A stretch of DNA of 64,000 bases from an uncultured Roseibium sp. (lineage in GTDB: Bacteria; Pseudomonadota; Alphaproteobacteria; Rhizobiales; Stappiaceae), in contig NZ_CANMFD010000005.1 of the NCBI RefSeq assembly GCF_947496995.1, positions 124,001 through 188,000 on the forward strand, given 5' to 3'. The translations under genes and the position numbers were made by a program. How positions within the stretch are numbered: the stretch's first letter is position 1; every line of letters starts with the position of its first letter. The notes beneath the pieces were generated by a model, which saw nothing but the letters and a program-made list of their open reading frames with translations, searched no databases and was not told the DNA's origin. This document shows positions 8,646 to 16,697 of the stretch, piece by piece.

Positions 8646-9142
8646 CAGTCGTCTCCCCGCACCATGGTGAAGAAGTCTACCTTCGTTGCCGCTGTTTCCT
8701 GCCGGACCGTCTCTTTGGCGGTTTGCTGCGCGGCGGCAAGCGGGGCGATGATGTCATTTTCGATCAGCGCGCGCGTTTCCAGGCGCTGCCAGAGGGCGTC
8801 GATCACCGCCGAATGCAATGCCTTCTTCTTGCTGCGGCCAAGGCTGTAGGCGCTGCCGGTCTCGCCGGTTTCCAGACGCACGACGCAGCGGGTCACGGTG
8901 ATCTCGCCCAGATTGAACGGGCTGCCGGTGCCACCCATGCGGCCACGCACCATCACCAGCCCGGTTTCCGGCTGGCGGACGAGATCGAAGGAAGGCACGG
9001 CGAGGTTTTCATATTTCCCGGCAACGGCTTCCGGCGTGGCTGCGGCCAGTGTGGCCATGATCTTCTTCCGGACGCCGGAGGCATTTTCCGGGAATGCGTC
9101 AGGGACCTTTCCGGTCCGGTCTTTGACTGTGGTTTCGCTCAT
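8645..9142 (-). CDS. phnG: C-P lyase core complex subunit PhnG
   Basis: PhnG is the small subunit of the C-P lyase core complex. From the ATG at 9142 (MSETTVKDR) it has 165 residues, normal for PhnG; the open frame continues upstream to 9325, but that would run through the divergent promoter region. The family pattern MVRGRMGGTGSPFNLGEITVTRC, with the RxxG-type glycine stretch, is visible in the middle. It is the first gene of the minus-strand operon and is divergent from phnF, so its promoter lies in 9143-9306. Confidence 0.92.
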   Translation of the reverse strand: MSETTVKDRTGKVPDAFPENASGVRKKIMATLAAATPEAVAGKYENLAVPSFDLVRQPETGLVMVRGRMGGTGSPFNLGEITVTRCVVRLETGETGSAYSLGRSKKKALHSAVIDALWQRLETRALIENDIIAPLAAAQQTAKETVRQETAATKVDFFTMVRGDD

Positions 9143-9248
9143 GAAGGGTGCCTTCTGAAGCTGGGCGGCTGTCCGGACCTCTGGAGTTCCGGGGACAACC
9201 GCCTGAAGGGGTCGTGATATTTTCAAAATCTCTAGTCTTGATTCGTCT

Positions 9249-9264
9249 ATTTGTCTATACAAAT
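9249..9264. promoter_or_regulatory. Candidate PhnF (HutC-type GntR) operator
   Basis: The phnG-phnF divergent gap contains ATTTGTCTATACAAAT, an inverted repeat matching 14 of 16 positions. Its core GTCTATAC (9253-9260) fits the HutC-subfamily consensus GT-N-TA-N-AC exactly. PhnF belongs to that subfamily, so autoregulation of phnF and control of the phn operon from one site is the simplest reading. Binding itself is inferred. Confidence 0.6.
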
Positions 9265-9306
9265 AATCCGATTGACTCTTTGGTAGCGAACTTTGATGAC
9301 GGATGC

Positions 9307-10047
9307 ATGACGACCAACAGCACACTCGACCGCGGCGCGGGCATCGCCGTCTGGCGGCAGATCATGGAAACGCTCAAGGCCGAGATCGTCAGCGGTGTGT
9401 TTGAAAGAGGCAGCCGGCTGCCGCCGGAATCCGAGCTGGCCAGCAGATTTGGCGTCAACCGCCACACCGTACGCCGCGCCATCGCCGCGCTGACGGGTGA
9501 AGGCATCCTGCGCGCCGATCAGGGCCGGGGCACCTTCGTCGCCTCGACGCCGCTCACCTATCCGATCGGCCCACGGACGCGGTATTCGGAAATCGTCTCT
9601 GGCCAGGACCGGGCGCCGGACGGCCGCATCATCGGCTCGGCGACCGAGGAAGCCGACGGGCTGCTGGCCAACCGCCTCGACGTGCCGCTCGGCACGGTGC
9701 TGACCCGGGTGGAAGCCCTGCGGGTCGCCGACGGCGTGCCGATGATCATTGCCACAAGCTGGTTCGAGCAGGCGCGGGTGCCGAATTTCGTTGCCGACTA
9801 CGCCGACAGCGGTTCCATCACCACGGCCCTGGCCCGCGCCGGGATCACCGATTACCGGCGCAAGGAAACCCGCATTACGGCTGACCTCGTCGAGGCGAGG
9901 GACGCCCGCCAGCTCGGCATGGCGCTGGGGCAGCCCGTCATGATCATGGAAAGCGTCAACCTCGACATGGAAGGCCGCCCGATACAGTACACGCGGGCAC
10001 GGGTGGCGGCTGACCGGGTGCAGCTTGTGGTGAATGAGGCGGAGTGA
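9307..10047 (+). CDS. phnF: Phosphonate metabolism transcriptional regulator PhnF (GntR/HutC family)
   Basis: The protein is 246 residues from the ATG at 9307 (MTTNSTLDRG). It has a GntR winged helix near residues 10-75, with LPPESELASRFGVNRHTVRRAI as the recognition region, and a UTRA effector domain over roughly residues 95-240. PhnF proteins regulate phn genes; the ligand is not fixed by the sequence. The open frame extends upstream to 9148 through the divergent promoter, which is why I chose the shorter start. It is divergent from phnG and shares the palindrome at 9249-9264. Confidence 0.88.
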   Translation: MTTNSTLDRGAGIAVWRQIMETLKAEIVSGVFERGSRLPPESELASRFGVNRHTVRRAIAALTGEGILRADQGRGTFVASTPLTYPIGPRTRYSEIVSGQDRAPDGRIIGSATEEADGLLANRLDVPLGTVLTRVEALRVADGVPMIIATSWFEQARVPNFVADYADSGSITTALARAGITDYRRKETRITADLVEARDARQLGMALGQPVMIMESVNLDMEGRPIQYTRARVAADRVQLVVNEAE

Positions 10048-10224
10048 GGGCGCCACCTACCTGCCAGTACAAGTTAGTGAAAGCGGTGAGCGATGTGCGC
10101 GGCCGGTGTCGAGGGGCCAGTTATTGAAAATTACCGTAGCGTTATATTGGCAATGCATAATCGACAGCGTATAAATTTCATCAGGGCGTGAAATCAGACT
10201 TGAAAAATACGGAAAGAGAGCAGG

Positions 10225-11004
10225 GTGAGGGACATCATCTCAAAGCTGCTGATTGCGGCTGGTCTCGCAGTCGGCTCCTGGTCAGCCGCGATTGCGCAGG
10301 ATGCTTCCGGCGGAAATCCAACGTCTTTTCAGTCTGATCATGGCTGGAAATTCAATGCCGATATCTATGGATGGCTCCCCCAGATCAACCTTGAAACCAT
10401 CAGGCGAGACGAAATGGAGCTGCCGCTCTGGCAGATCCTGCAGAACCTGAACTTCACTGCAATGGCGGGTCTTACGGCCCAGAACGGAAGATGGACCGGG
10501 TTTTCGGACTTCATTTACATGAACCTCCAGGGAACCCGCACGTCCACGGCCAATATCATCGGCCGGTCGGTGGAGACCGGTGTCGGCATCAAGATGCAGG
10601 CGTTGATCAACACGACTGCCGTCGGGTATTCCGTCCTGCAAACCGATAACACCGAACTCAAGGCATTTGCCGGTACGCGCTATCTTTGGCTCAAGTCCGA
10701 CCTGAGTTTCAATATCGGTCGGGCCGGCGGCGAGGTTGTCGGCCAGGGGCATGTCTGGGACGGCATTGTCGGCCTTCGCGGCCAGACGAATTTCGCCGAC
10801 CGGTATTTTGTCACCTATTATGGCGATGTCGGTACCGGACAAAGCGACCTGACCTGGCAGGCGCTCGGCGGCCTCGGCTACCGCTTCGACAGGTTCGACG
10901 CGGTCGTGGGGTGGCGCTATCTGGACTGGAATTTTTCCGATACCGCCAAAATGGACGATCTGACCGTCAATGGCCCCTTCGCGGGCATCAAGGTTCATTT
11001 CTGA
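10225..11004 (+). CDS. Predicted outer-membrane beta-barrel protein
   Basis: The protein is 259 residues with a signal peptide ending near AAIAQDA (about residue 25). The mature part alternates polar and aromatic residues in short strands (for example WKFNADIYGWLP, YRFDRFDAVVGWRYLDWNF), as expected for an 8- to 12-stranded outer-membrane barrel. It starts with GTG and has a purine-rich stretch just before it. I do not recognise a specific function. A 177-bp AT-richer gap separates it from phnF, so it probably has its own promoter and is unrelated to the phn genes. Confidence 0.6.
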   Translation: MRDIISKLLIAAGLAVGSWSAAIAQDASGGNPTSFQSDHGWKFNADIYGWLPQINLETIRRDEMELPLWQILQNLNFTAMAGLTAQNGRWTGFSDFIYMNLQGTRTSTANIIGRSVETGVGIKMQALINTTAVGYSVLQTDNTELKAFAGTRYLWLKSDLSFNIGRAGGEVVGQGHVWDGIVGLRGQTNFADRYFVTYYGDVGTGQSDLTWQALGGLGYRFDRFDAVVGWRYLDWNFSDTAKMDDLTVNGPFAGIKVHF

Positions 11005-11159
11005 GGGCTTTGGACATCACGCTGGGGTCCGGACTACCGGCGCCCGTCTGATCGTGCCTCCCGCCCGAAGGCGGCGCCCAGTCCCTCGGCGGCGTCATCC
11101 GCTCACACGGATGCCGACGCCTGACGCCCGCCAGGGCGGGAGGCCGTGCCCTTGCTCTT

Positions 11160-11774
11160 TCAGTGCTGATGCGTTCCGCCGCCAACCTGCAGGTTCTCCA
11201 CATCCCGCGCCATGCTGGCGGCCAGGTCCTTCACGCCGGCAGGGTCGCCGCCGAGATGTGCCTCCACCCTGAGGGCGGTGATATTGGCCTGGTATCGGCG
11301 GGCGAGGCGGTCAGGGTCGGCGTCGGGAGGGAGTTCGCCGTTGTCCCGGGCCTTGCGGAAGAACCGGGCGAATTCGTCGCGCATGGCCTCGAAATAGGCG
11401 CGGGCCCTGTCGGAGACCGCGCCGTCGTCGTCGGTGGTGTCCAGAAGGGTCTTGACGATCATGCAGGCTCGGCCGTCGGACGTCTCGCCGGTCATGTTGC
11501 CGTGGCTTCTCAGGTGATCCGCCAGCCCGCCCAGAACGGTGCCTGCACCGGCCATCTGCTCCCGCAGGGCATGGCGGCCACTGAGGAAATAGCGCTCCAG
11601 GCTTGCCAGATAGAGCGCCTCCTTGCTCTTGAACGCGGCATAGATGCTGCCCGGCTTCATGGCCAGCGCAGCTTCCAGATCTTTCAGGGACGTGGCGTGA
11701 TAGCCCTTGCGCCAGAACAGGTCCTGCGCCGCGTCCAGCGCTTTCTCGCGGTCATAGGGGTGAGCTCGTTTCAT
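11160..11774 (-). CDS. TetR/AcrR-family transcriptional regulator
   Basis: The protein is 204 residues. The N-terminal helix-turn-helix is typical of TetR (DREKALDAAQDLFWRKGYHATSLKDLEAALAMKPGSIYAAF, residues 8-49), followed by an all-helical ligand domain. It is divergent from the AhpD-like gene at 11966, and a strong double palindrome lies between them, so local repression of itself and that gene is likely. The ligand cannot be read from the sequence. Confidence 0.88.
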   Translation of the reverse strand: MKRAHPYDREKALDAAQDLFWRKGYHATSLKDLEAALAMKPGSIYAAFKSKEALYLASLERYFLSGRHALREQMAGAGTVLGGLADHLRSHGNMTGETSDGRACMIVKTLLDTTDDDGAVSDRARAYFEAMRDEFARFFRKARDNGELPPDADPDRLARRYQANITALRVEAHLGGDPAGVKDLAASMARDVENLQVGGGTHQH

Positions 11775-11837
11775 GGGAAAAAAATAGGGTCCTCCGCCCG
11801 GAATGTCCCGTCCGGAAATCGTGGGTCGGGCTCACAT

Positions 11838-11877
11838 TTGAGTGATCGCTCAAGTAATCTATTGAGCAATCACTCAA
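11838..11877. promoter_or_regulatory. Double palindrome, likely TetR operator
   Basis: Two related 16-bp units, TTGAGTGATCGCTCAA and TTGAGCAATCACTCAA, are separated by 8 bp and together form one large inverted repeat. The site lies about 65 bp upstream of the TetR gene and 90 bp upstream of the AhpD-like gene. Such a doubled site suits two TetR dimers; that is an inference from position and symmetry. Confidence 0.65.
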
Positions 11878-11965
11878 ACACACCTATCTGCTGATCGCAA
11901 GCCCGGCCTGCCGCCGGATACTTCTGGGGTTTCGGCCCCGGAGCAACTTAAAGGGATCAACAGAC

Positions 11966-12529
11966 ATGACCGACTTCACGCTTTACGACGAGACCAACGC
12001 TCCGGAAGAGTCCCGTCCGCTGCTGGCGAAATCCAAGGCAGCCTTTGGCATGGTGCCGGGGCTTCATGCGGTGATGGCCGAGGCGCCGGGTCTGCTGGAG
12101 GCCTATCAGCGCGTGCATGAGCTGTTTGCGAATTCGAGCTTCGACAAGGACGAGCTGACCGTGGTCTGGCAGACCGTGAACGTGGAGAACGCATGTCATT
12201 ACTGCGTGCCCGCGCATACAGGCATCGCCAAGAGCATGAATGTCGACGATGCCATCACCGAGGCGCTGCGCAACAAGACGCCGCTGCCGACACCGCGCCT
12301 GGAAGCGCTGCGTGATTTCACCCTGAAACTCATTCGCTCCCATGGCAACCTGTCCGAGGGTGACGTGCAGGCTTTCCTGGATGCGGGTTTCACCAAGCGC
12401 AACATTCTGGAGGTGATCCTGGGTTACAGCCAGAAGATCATGTCCAACTACACCAACCATGTCGCCCACACGCCCGTGGATGCGCCTTTCCGGAAATTTG
12501 CCTGGGAACCCGCCGACAAGGCCGCCTGA
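11966..12529 (+). CDS. Carboxymuconolactone decarboxylase / AhpD-like protein
   Basis: The protein is 187 residues with the AhpD-type motif C77-H-Y-C80-x3-H84, the redox-active pair and proton-relay His of alkylhydroperoxidase-like proteins. The fold is the all-helical CMD domain. It probably reduces peroxides or acts as a small oxidoreductase, but its partner is unknown. It is divergent from a TetR regulator across a strong palindrome, which suggests induction by the TetR ligand. Confidence 0.82.
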   Translation: MTDFTLYDETNAPEESRPLLAKSKAAFGMVPGLHAVMAEAPGLLEAYQRVHELFANSSFDKDELTVVWQTVNVENACHYCVPAHTGIAKSMNVDDAITEALRNKTPLPTPRLEALRDFTLKLIRSHGNLSEGDVQAFLDAGFTKRNILEVILGYSQKIMSNYTNHVAHTPVDAPFRKFAWEPADKAA

Positions 12530-12681
12530 CGGCCGAACTTTCCGGGGCGGTTTTGTGGCCGCCCCGGAGCGGATGCTGCCGGGCGAAAGGGAAAAGGCCT
12601 CCGGCACATGGCTGGCCAGGCGGGAGAGATCGTCAGTGGCCTCGTTCTTCTGGCGCAGGCGTCCGGTTTCCTGCAGGGGCT

Positions 12682-14247
12682 TCAGGTCCAGAACTTCGGC
12701 GTTTCCCGCGTGGCGTCCCAATAGCCCCTGGCGTGCTGCCACATGGTCTGGCAGCGGCATTCGTGCCAGCCTATGACGAAGCCGACGGCCTGATGAGCCG
12801 CTTCCGCCTGCGGCCCGGAAGCGGTGCAGGTCTGCGGCAGCTTCTCGGCCATGGCGACGTCATTCAGATAACCGAAAATATCCTGAAGCCTCTTCATGCG
12901 CTTGAGGAACGGCTTGACCGTGCCCTTCGGATAGAGGCAGCCGAAGAATTCGACGCCGTAGCGCATCTTCTTCATGGCCTTGCGCATCTCATGGCGTTCT
13001 GGAATCGACAGATCCTCAATGCGGCTGCCGAATTTCAGAACCTTCTTCCACTGCCTGGCGAGGGCCTTGTCCGCGAATTTTTCGACCGGCTGCGCCAGCT
13101 TTTTCGTCTGTCTGAAATTCTCGGGGTCCAGCCAGCCACGGCCTTCCGTGTAGGCGGCCAGGTCGAGCAGGAAACCGTTCACTTCGGCTGATCTCAAATG
13201 CTTTACCAGCGTGTGGCGTGTGTCCTGGCTCCGGGTCGCGTTCAGGTTTTCAAGCAGCGCGTCGAAGGACAGGCTTTCCGGCGCCCTGGCGGCCAATGGC
13301 GCGACGATCTCTTCAATCAGCACGTCGAGGTCCCGCAAGGCGCCGGCTTCTGCGGCGATGGTCTGCGCCATATCATCCAGGGGGATCAGCGTCGCAGGAT
13401 TGAGGATCGGTCTGAACAGCCGGAAGGCGCTGCGCAGCCGGCGCAGGCCGATGCGAAGCTGGTGCGGTCCTTCCGGGTCATCGGAAGACAGAACCACCAG
13501 CCGGTTTTCAGCAATCTGGGTAAGGCAGGAGCGCAGAACGTCCCGGAAAGCAAGCTCGGCGCTGATCCCGGAGGCGAATTCGACCGGCTCGGCGAAATAG
13601 GGGGCGCCCTCCGCTGCGGTGACGCCTTCGGCGAAGCGGTAGCCCCGTTCGGCTTTGCTGTAGGGGGAAAACCGGAATGGCGTATCCCTGAGCAAAGCCT
13701 TGGCCGCCTCGAAGACCGCAAGGCCCGGCCCGGATTTCAGCTCCATCTCCAGTTCGGTCAGCGGCTGGCTTCCCGCGCCCGCCAGGATGTTGCCGGTGTC
13801 GAGCGCCAGTTCGATCTGCGCGCCGTCGCTGTCGCGGGTCAGCTGACGGGTTGTCCGCTTCATCACCGTCTCGAAACACTCGCCAAGAGGGGCGTCGCCA
13901 ATGATTTCCGCCAGTTTTTTCCGGACGTCGGCATCCTCTATGACCGAAAAATCCAGCGCCCGGGTGCTGACCGGATGTTCGGCTTCCACGGCGGTGGACA
14001 ATCCGGCCATGACACCGGTGCCAATCTTGGCCGTCTGCACCCAGCTCCGGCCGGTCTTGCGCACCCGCAGGGAGATCTTCGCCTTGCGCAGCGCCTGGTC
14101 CGGCGTGTCGAAATAAATCGACTGCAAGGTCCTGGTGACCGGGCGTCCAGCGGTAAAGCCTTCAATGGTGCCGGCGCTTTTCAGCGCATCCTGCGCCGTC
14201 GGATCCAGTTCGAGCTTGAGCTCGATTTCACGTCCTGATTTGCTCAT
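12682..14247 (-). CDS. CYTH and CHAD domain-containing protein (inorganic triphosphatase-like)
   Basis: The protein is 521 residues. The N-terminal CYTH domain (about 1-205) begins with the ExExK motif (E7, E9, K11), which binds triphosphate through a metal in a tunnel fold. The C-terminal CHAD domain (about 225-510) is helical and rich in conserved His, Arg and Lys residues such as HQLRIGLRRLRSAFRLF and RHEMRKAMKKMRYGVEFF; CHAD domains bind polyphosphate. The pair suggests inorganic triphosphate or polyphosphate handling, as in E. coli YgiF. It stands alone between a convergent plus-strand gene and a cupin gene. Confidence 0.9.
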   Translation of the reverse strand: MSKSGREIELKLELDPTAQDALKSAGTIEGFTAGRPVTRTLQSIYFDTPDQALRKAKISLRVRKTGRSWVQTAKIGTGVMAGLSTAVEAEHPVSTRALDFSVIEDADVRKKLAEIIGDAPLGECFETVMKRTTRQLTRDSDGAQIELALDTGNILAGAGSQPLTELEMELKSGPGLAVFEAAKALLRDTPFRFSPYSKAERGYRFAEGVTAAEGAPYFAEPVEFASGISAELAFRDVLRSCLTQIAENRLVVLSSDDPEGPHQLRIGLRRLRSAFRLFRPILNPATLIPLDDMAQTIAAEAGALRDLDVLIEEIVAPLAARAPESLSFDALLENLNATRSQDTRHTLVKHLRSAEVNGFLLDLAAYTEGRGWLDPENFRQTKKLAQPVEKFADKALARQWKKVLKFGSRIEDLSIPERHEMRKAMKKMRYGVEFFGCLYPKGTVKPFLKRMKRLQDIFGYLNDVAMAEKLPQTCTASGPQAEAAHQAVGFVIGWHECRCQTMWQHARGYWDATRETPKFWT

Positions 14248-14284
14248 GCAAAATTTCTAGACAAGCCAAATGCACTTGTCCAGA

Positions 14285-14307
14285 AAAAGCGCACAATTTG
14301 CGCTTTT
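14285..14307. terminator. Hairpin with A/T flanks between the CHAD and cupin genes
   Basis: An 8-bp perfect stem, AAAAGCGC and GCGCTTTT, encloses a 7-nt loop. It lies downstream of the minus-strand cupin gene and just upstream of the CHAD gene start, so it could end cupin transcription. The flanking A and T tracts make it terminator-like on both strands. Confidence 0.45.
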
Positions 14308-14369
14308 GTGAGCCGTCTAAGCGTTTCCGGCCGAGGCTTCGGCCGCCGTGCTTCCGGCGGTCCGGAGGC

Positions 14370-14921
14370 TCAGGTGAAGATGTTACGATGGATCTTGTTG
14401 ATCAGCCGGCAGAGTTTGTGAAGGTAAGACGGCACGGACTTCTGGTTAAAGGCGACCTTGCGGATATAGGACGGGACTTCCCAGATCGCGGCGGAGCCGT
14501 CAGGGAATGAAAGCGTTGTGCCCGGCACCGCATGATATGTCACGCCGTCGTCATCGGTGATGAACGCTTCGCCTTCGAGGATGAGAATGGTTTCGTCGAA
14601 AAAATATTGCCAGCGGAACTTTCCGGAGGTGCAGGACCAGTGATCGACGGAGGTCCAGTTGTCTGCGATCCTGAAAAGATTATGGCACCGCGCTTGCGGG
14701 TTGCCCTCCAGGATCCAGCTCTGGTCGATGGGCGAGGGCTTGAGCGTGTCCTTGTTCAGATGCGAAAGGGAGAACAGGGTGGTTTCCGGCGCGGCGACTG
14801 CACCCGGGCCCATGGCGGGAGCCGCCTGTCCAAGCGGTTTTACGTTCGCAATACGCGCTGCGGTGGCCGTTCTTGCGGCCATCGAATTGTTGCGGAATAC
14901 CATGATCTGTCGCTCCCCCAC
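14370..14921 (-). CDS. Cupin-domain protein
   Basis: The protein is 183 residues from 14921; an ATG at 14903 (MVFRNNSMAART) is also possible. The C-terminal half is a small cupin barrel of the DUF861/ethanolamine-utilisation-like type (KFRWQYFFDETILILEGEAFITDDDGVTYHAVPGTTLSFPDGSAAIWEV). The usual metal-binding His set is incomplete: an Asp-Glu pair is present but no HxH. The N-terminal 60 residues are not recognised. It stands alone, and its substrate is unknown. Confidence 0.65.
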   Translation of the reverse strand: MGERQIMVFRNNSMAARTATAARIANVKPLGQAAPAMGPGAVAAPETTLFSLSHLNKDTLKPSPIDQSWILEGNPQARCHNLFRIADNWTSVDHWSCTSGKFRWQYFFDETILILEGEAFITDDDGVTYHAVPGTTLSFPDGSAAIWEVPSYIRKVAFNQKSVPSYLHKLCRLINKIHRNIFT

Positions 14922-15178
14922 TGTCGGGACACTCTAGGAAGCGGTCTTTGACGGAGTCTTAAGCCAGGCTGAATCCTGCTCACCTGTTGGGAAAAATCGC
15001 GATTTGAATCGAGTCAGGGTAAACGGTGGGTTTGCAGAGCTGGTAAAATTGAAGGTATTGCCGCCTGCCGGGCGGGCGAGCGGGCGGGCCAGCAGATCCG
15101 CCGGATTGCCGGATCCGGCCGCTCTAACCGCTTGCATCGCTCAAATGCTCATGATAGGCACCCTTCCCGGTGCCGGTC

Positions 15179-15263
15179 GCCCCTCTGGCGGAATTGGTAG
15201 ACGCGCGGGATTCAAAATCCCGTTTCTTCGGAAGTGCCGGTTCGATTCCGGCGGGGGGCACCA
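15179..15263 (+). tRNA. tRNA-Leu (anticodon CAA)
   Basis: The 85-nt gene folds into a type II (long variable arm) tRNA. The acceptor pairs GCCCCTC with GGGGGGC, followed by discriminator A and an encoded CCA. The anticodon stem CGGGA/TCCCG holds loop TTCAAAA, giving CAA, and the T-arm is GCCGG-TTCGATT-CCGGC. The D-loop has AATTGGTAGA. Its 3' end is repeated at 21396, marking it as an integration site. Confidence 0.96.
15247..15263 (+). repeat. attL-like core: 3' end of tRNA-Leu
   Basis: The 17 bases TCCGGCGGGGGGCACCA, which include part of the T-arm, the 3' acceptor strand and CCA, occur again in direct orientation at 21396-21412. Bases on either side differ between the copies. This is the hallmark of site-specific integration into a tRNA gene that keeps the tRNA intact. 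Confidence 0.85.
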
Positions 15264-15646
15264 CTTCAATATTTTTTTCAATAAATTCAGCTGCCCATGT
15301 TTCGAAATTGTCCCACTTTGAAGGGCGTTTCGAAAAAGTGGGACATTTCCACCTCGATGAGAGGATCCTCTAGAGGGTTGAATTTCGAGAGTTGCTAGCT
15401 GTTGTGAGATACCTAAAGTCAATTTTCTGGTGCAAAACTTAGGTCCTTTCATGAGAAGAGGACGCTGGAGCCTCTGCGTGTAAAGAGAATGAAGATGGGC
15501 AAAATTGTATTCATGCAATGCGTCCTCATTCCAGAAATCAGAGAAAATTATTATTTTCCAGCATGCTTGAGCACAAGCGCAGAGCGGTACACTACTCCTT
15601 TAGTAAGATTTTATTTTGACACGCTAAGTATACAACTATGCACTAG
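15264..15646. other. Left end of the tRNA-Leu island, no gene supported
   Basis: This AT-rich 383-bp stretch lies between tRNA-Leu and the insertion sequence. It carries an 11-bp inverted repeat (15309-15345) and otherwise only short unsupported frames. An integrase gene would be expected here but is absent. It ends at CTAG (15643-15646), the left target copy of the IS. Confidence 0.6.
15309..15345. repeat. Inverted repeat TGTCCCACTTT/AAAGTGGGACA at the island left end
   Basis: Perfect 11-bp arms are separated by 15 nt. The GTGGGACA core recurs three times at the right end of the island (21304, 21337 and, inverted, 21351). Two copies of TTTCGAAA interleave with it. Arm-type binding sites for a tyrosine recombinase are the likely meaning, which is inference. 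Confidence 0.6.
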
Positions 15647-16520
15647 TCCGTGTGGACGAATTGACTCAGGTATAAGTTTTGGGATTCCGGATTTGATTTC
15701 AAAGTGATTCATTGGTTGCCGACGTGATTTGGAGGTCGGCGATGTGTACCAAGATGACAGAACGGGATTTCGAACTGGCACTGGAGGTTTTCCGGGCTTG
15801 CTTGCCACGGGTTGGCGCGAAGGCAAAGAATGACCGTCTGTTTCTCGAGGCACTGCATTATTTCACGCTTCACAACATCTCCTGGCGCGCTTTGCCCGAG
15901 CGGTTCGGCAACTGGAACAGCGTCTGGAAACGCTTCGACCGTCTTGGCAGGGCCGGTGTGTTCGAGGACTATTTTTCCATTCTGGCCGGGCTTGATGAAG
16001 GCGCGCATCTGATCGCCATGTTCGACAGTACCGTCATTCGCGCCCATGTCTCGGCGGCCGGCGCCAAAAGGGGGCAGGAAGGTCAAGCGCTCGGGCGTTC
16101 GCGCGGCGGGTTCGGAACAAAAATCCATCTGAAAACGGATCGGAACGGCCTGACGCTTGGCTTTGAACTGACCGGTGGCGAAGCCTCTGACAGCAAGCAG
16201 TTTACGGATCTCATGGAAACCGGCCCCGACATCAAGCACCGGGCCATCGTTGCCGACAAGGGCTATGACAGCAATGCCAATCGAGAGGCTGCGCGAAAGG
16301 CAGGGGCTGTCCCGGTCATTCCATACAAATCAAACCGGCGCGAGATTCCCAGGCACTTCGCCAAAGCGCTCTACCGCGGCCGCGCACGCATCGAACAAAT
16401 GATGGGGAAGATCAAACGCTTTAAACGCGTCGCCCTGCGTTGCGAGAAAACCGCCAGAAACTTCCGGTCCATCGTCGCAATTGCCGCAGCCTTCATCTTG
16501 ATCAAATCCGTCCACACGGC
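15647..16520 (+). mobile_element. IS5-family insertion sequence, complete
   Basis: The element is 874 bp. Its ends form inverted repeats: the left starts TCCGTGTGGACGAATTGA and the right, read inward, GCCGTGTGGACGGATTTGA. Both ends are flanked by CTAG (15643-15646 and 16521-16524), matching the 4-bp YTAR target preference of the IS5 group. It contains one transposase gene that reads to the right end. It sits inside the tRNA-Leu island, just upstream of a truncated resolvase. Confidence 0.8.
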
Positions 16521-16524
16521 CTAG
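15742..16524 (+). CDS. IS5-family DDE transposase
   Basis: The protein is 260 residues from the ATG at 15742, which has GGAGGT 5 nt upstream; the longer in-frame start at 15712 has no such site. It has the IS5-type N-terminal domain and a DDE core: Asp in MFDSTVIRAH, Asp in VADKGYDS and Glu in RARIEQMMGKIKRFKR. The frame is unbroken, so it could be active. The stop codon TAG (16522-16524) lies in the flanking CTAG target copy rather than in the element, so the host site supplies it. Confidence 0.93.
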   Translation: MCTKMTERDFELALEVFRACLPRVGAKAKNDRLFLEALHYFTLHNISWRALPERFGNWNSVWKRFDRLGRAGVFEDYFSILAGLDEGAHLIAMFDSTVIRAHVSAAGAKRGQEGQALGRSRGGFGTKIHLKTDRNGLTLGFELTGGEASDSKQFTDLMETGPDIKHRAIVADKGYDSNANREAARKAGAVPVIPYKSNRREIPRHFAKALYRGRARIEQMMGKIKRFKRVALRCEKTARNFRSIVAIAAAFILIKSVHTA

Positions 16525-16684
16525 GGCGAAGGCAAAACATCCTGAGAAGTATAGGGGCCGCCCACAGGCGATTGATCCATCACGAGTCAGGGAGCTCAAA
16601 GAAGCTGGATTTGGCGCTTCCGAGATCGCAAAGCGTCTCGGGATTGGGCGGGCGAGCGTATACCGACTGCTTTCAGTGAGGTGA
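16523..16684 (+). pseudogene. C-terminal remnant of a serine resolvase/invertase
   Basis: From the IS right end an in-frame stretch of 53 codons to the TGA at 16682-16684 reads as the C-terminal tail of a Tn3/Hin-type serine recombinase: AKAKHPEKYRGRPQAI, then a helix-turn-helix (EIAKRLGIGRASVYRLL). The catalytic N-terminal domain is missing. The sequence left of the IS does not encode the missing part in any frame I checked, so the 5' portion was lost by more than a simple insertion. Confidence 0.75.
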
Positions 16685-16697
16685 AACTGTGTGAGCT

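Noticed and set aside
15363-15375. GGATCCTCTAGAG, identical to 13 bases of a common cloning polylinker
   Set aside because: The flanking bases do not continue the polylinker, and the string is made of two overlapping palindromes that can arise by chance in an AT-rich island. I see no other vector sequence.
15489-15707. 72-codon frame between tRNA-Leu and the IS
   Set aside because: It runs across the IS left end, has no ribosome site and no similarity to integrases or excisionases.
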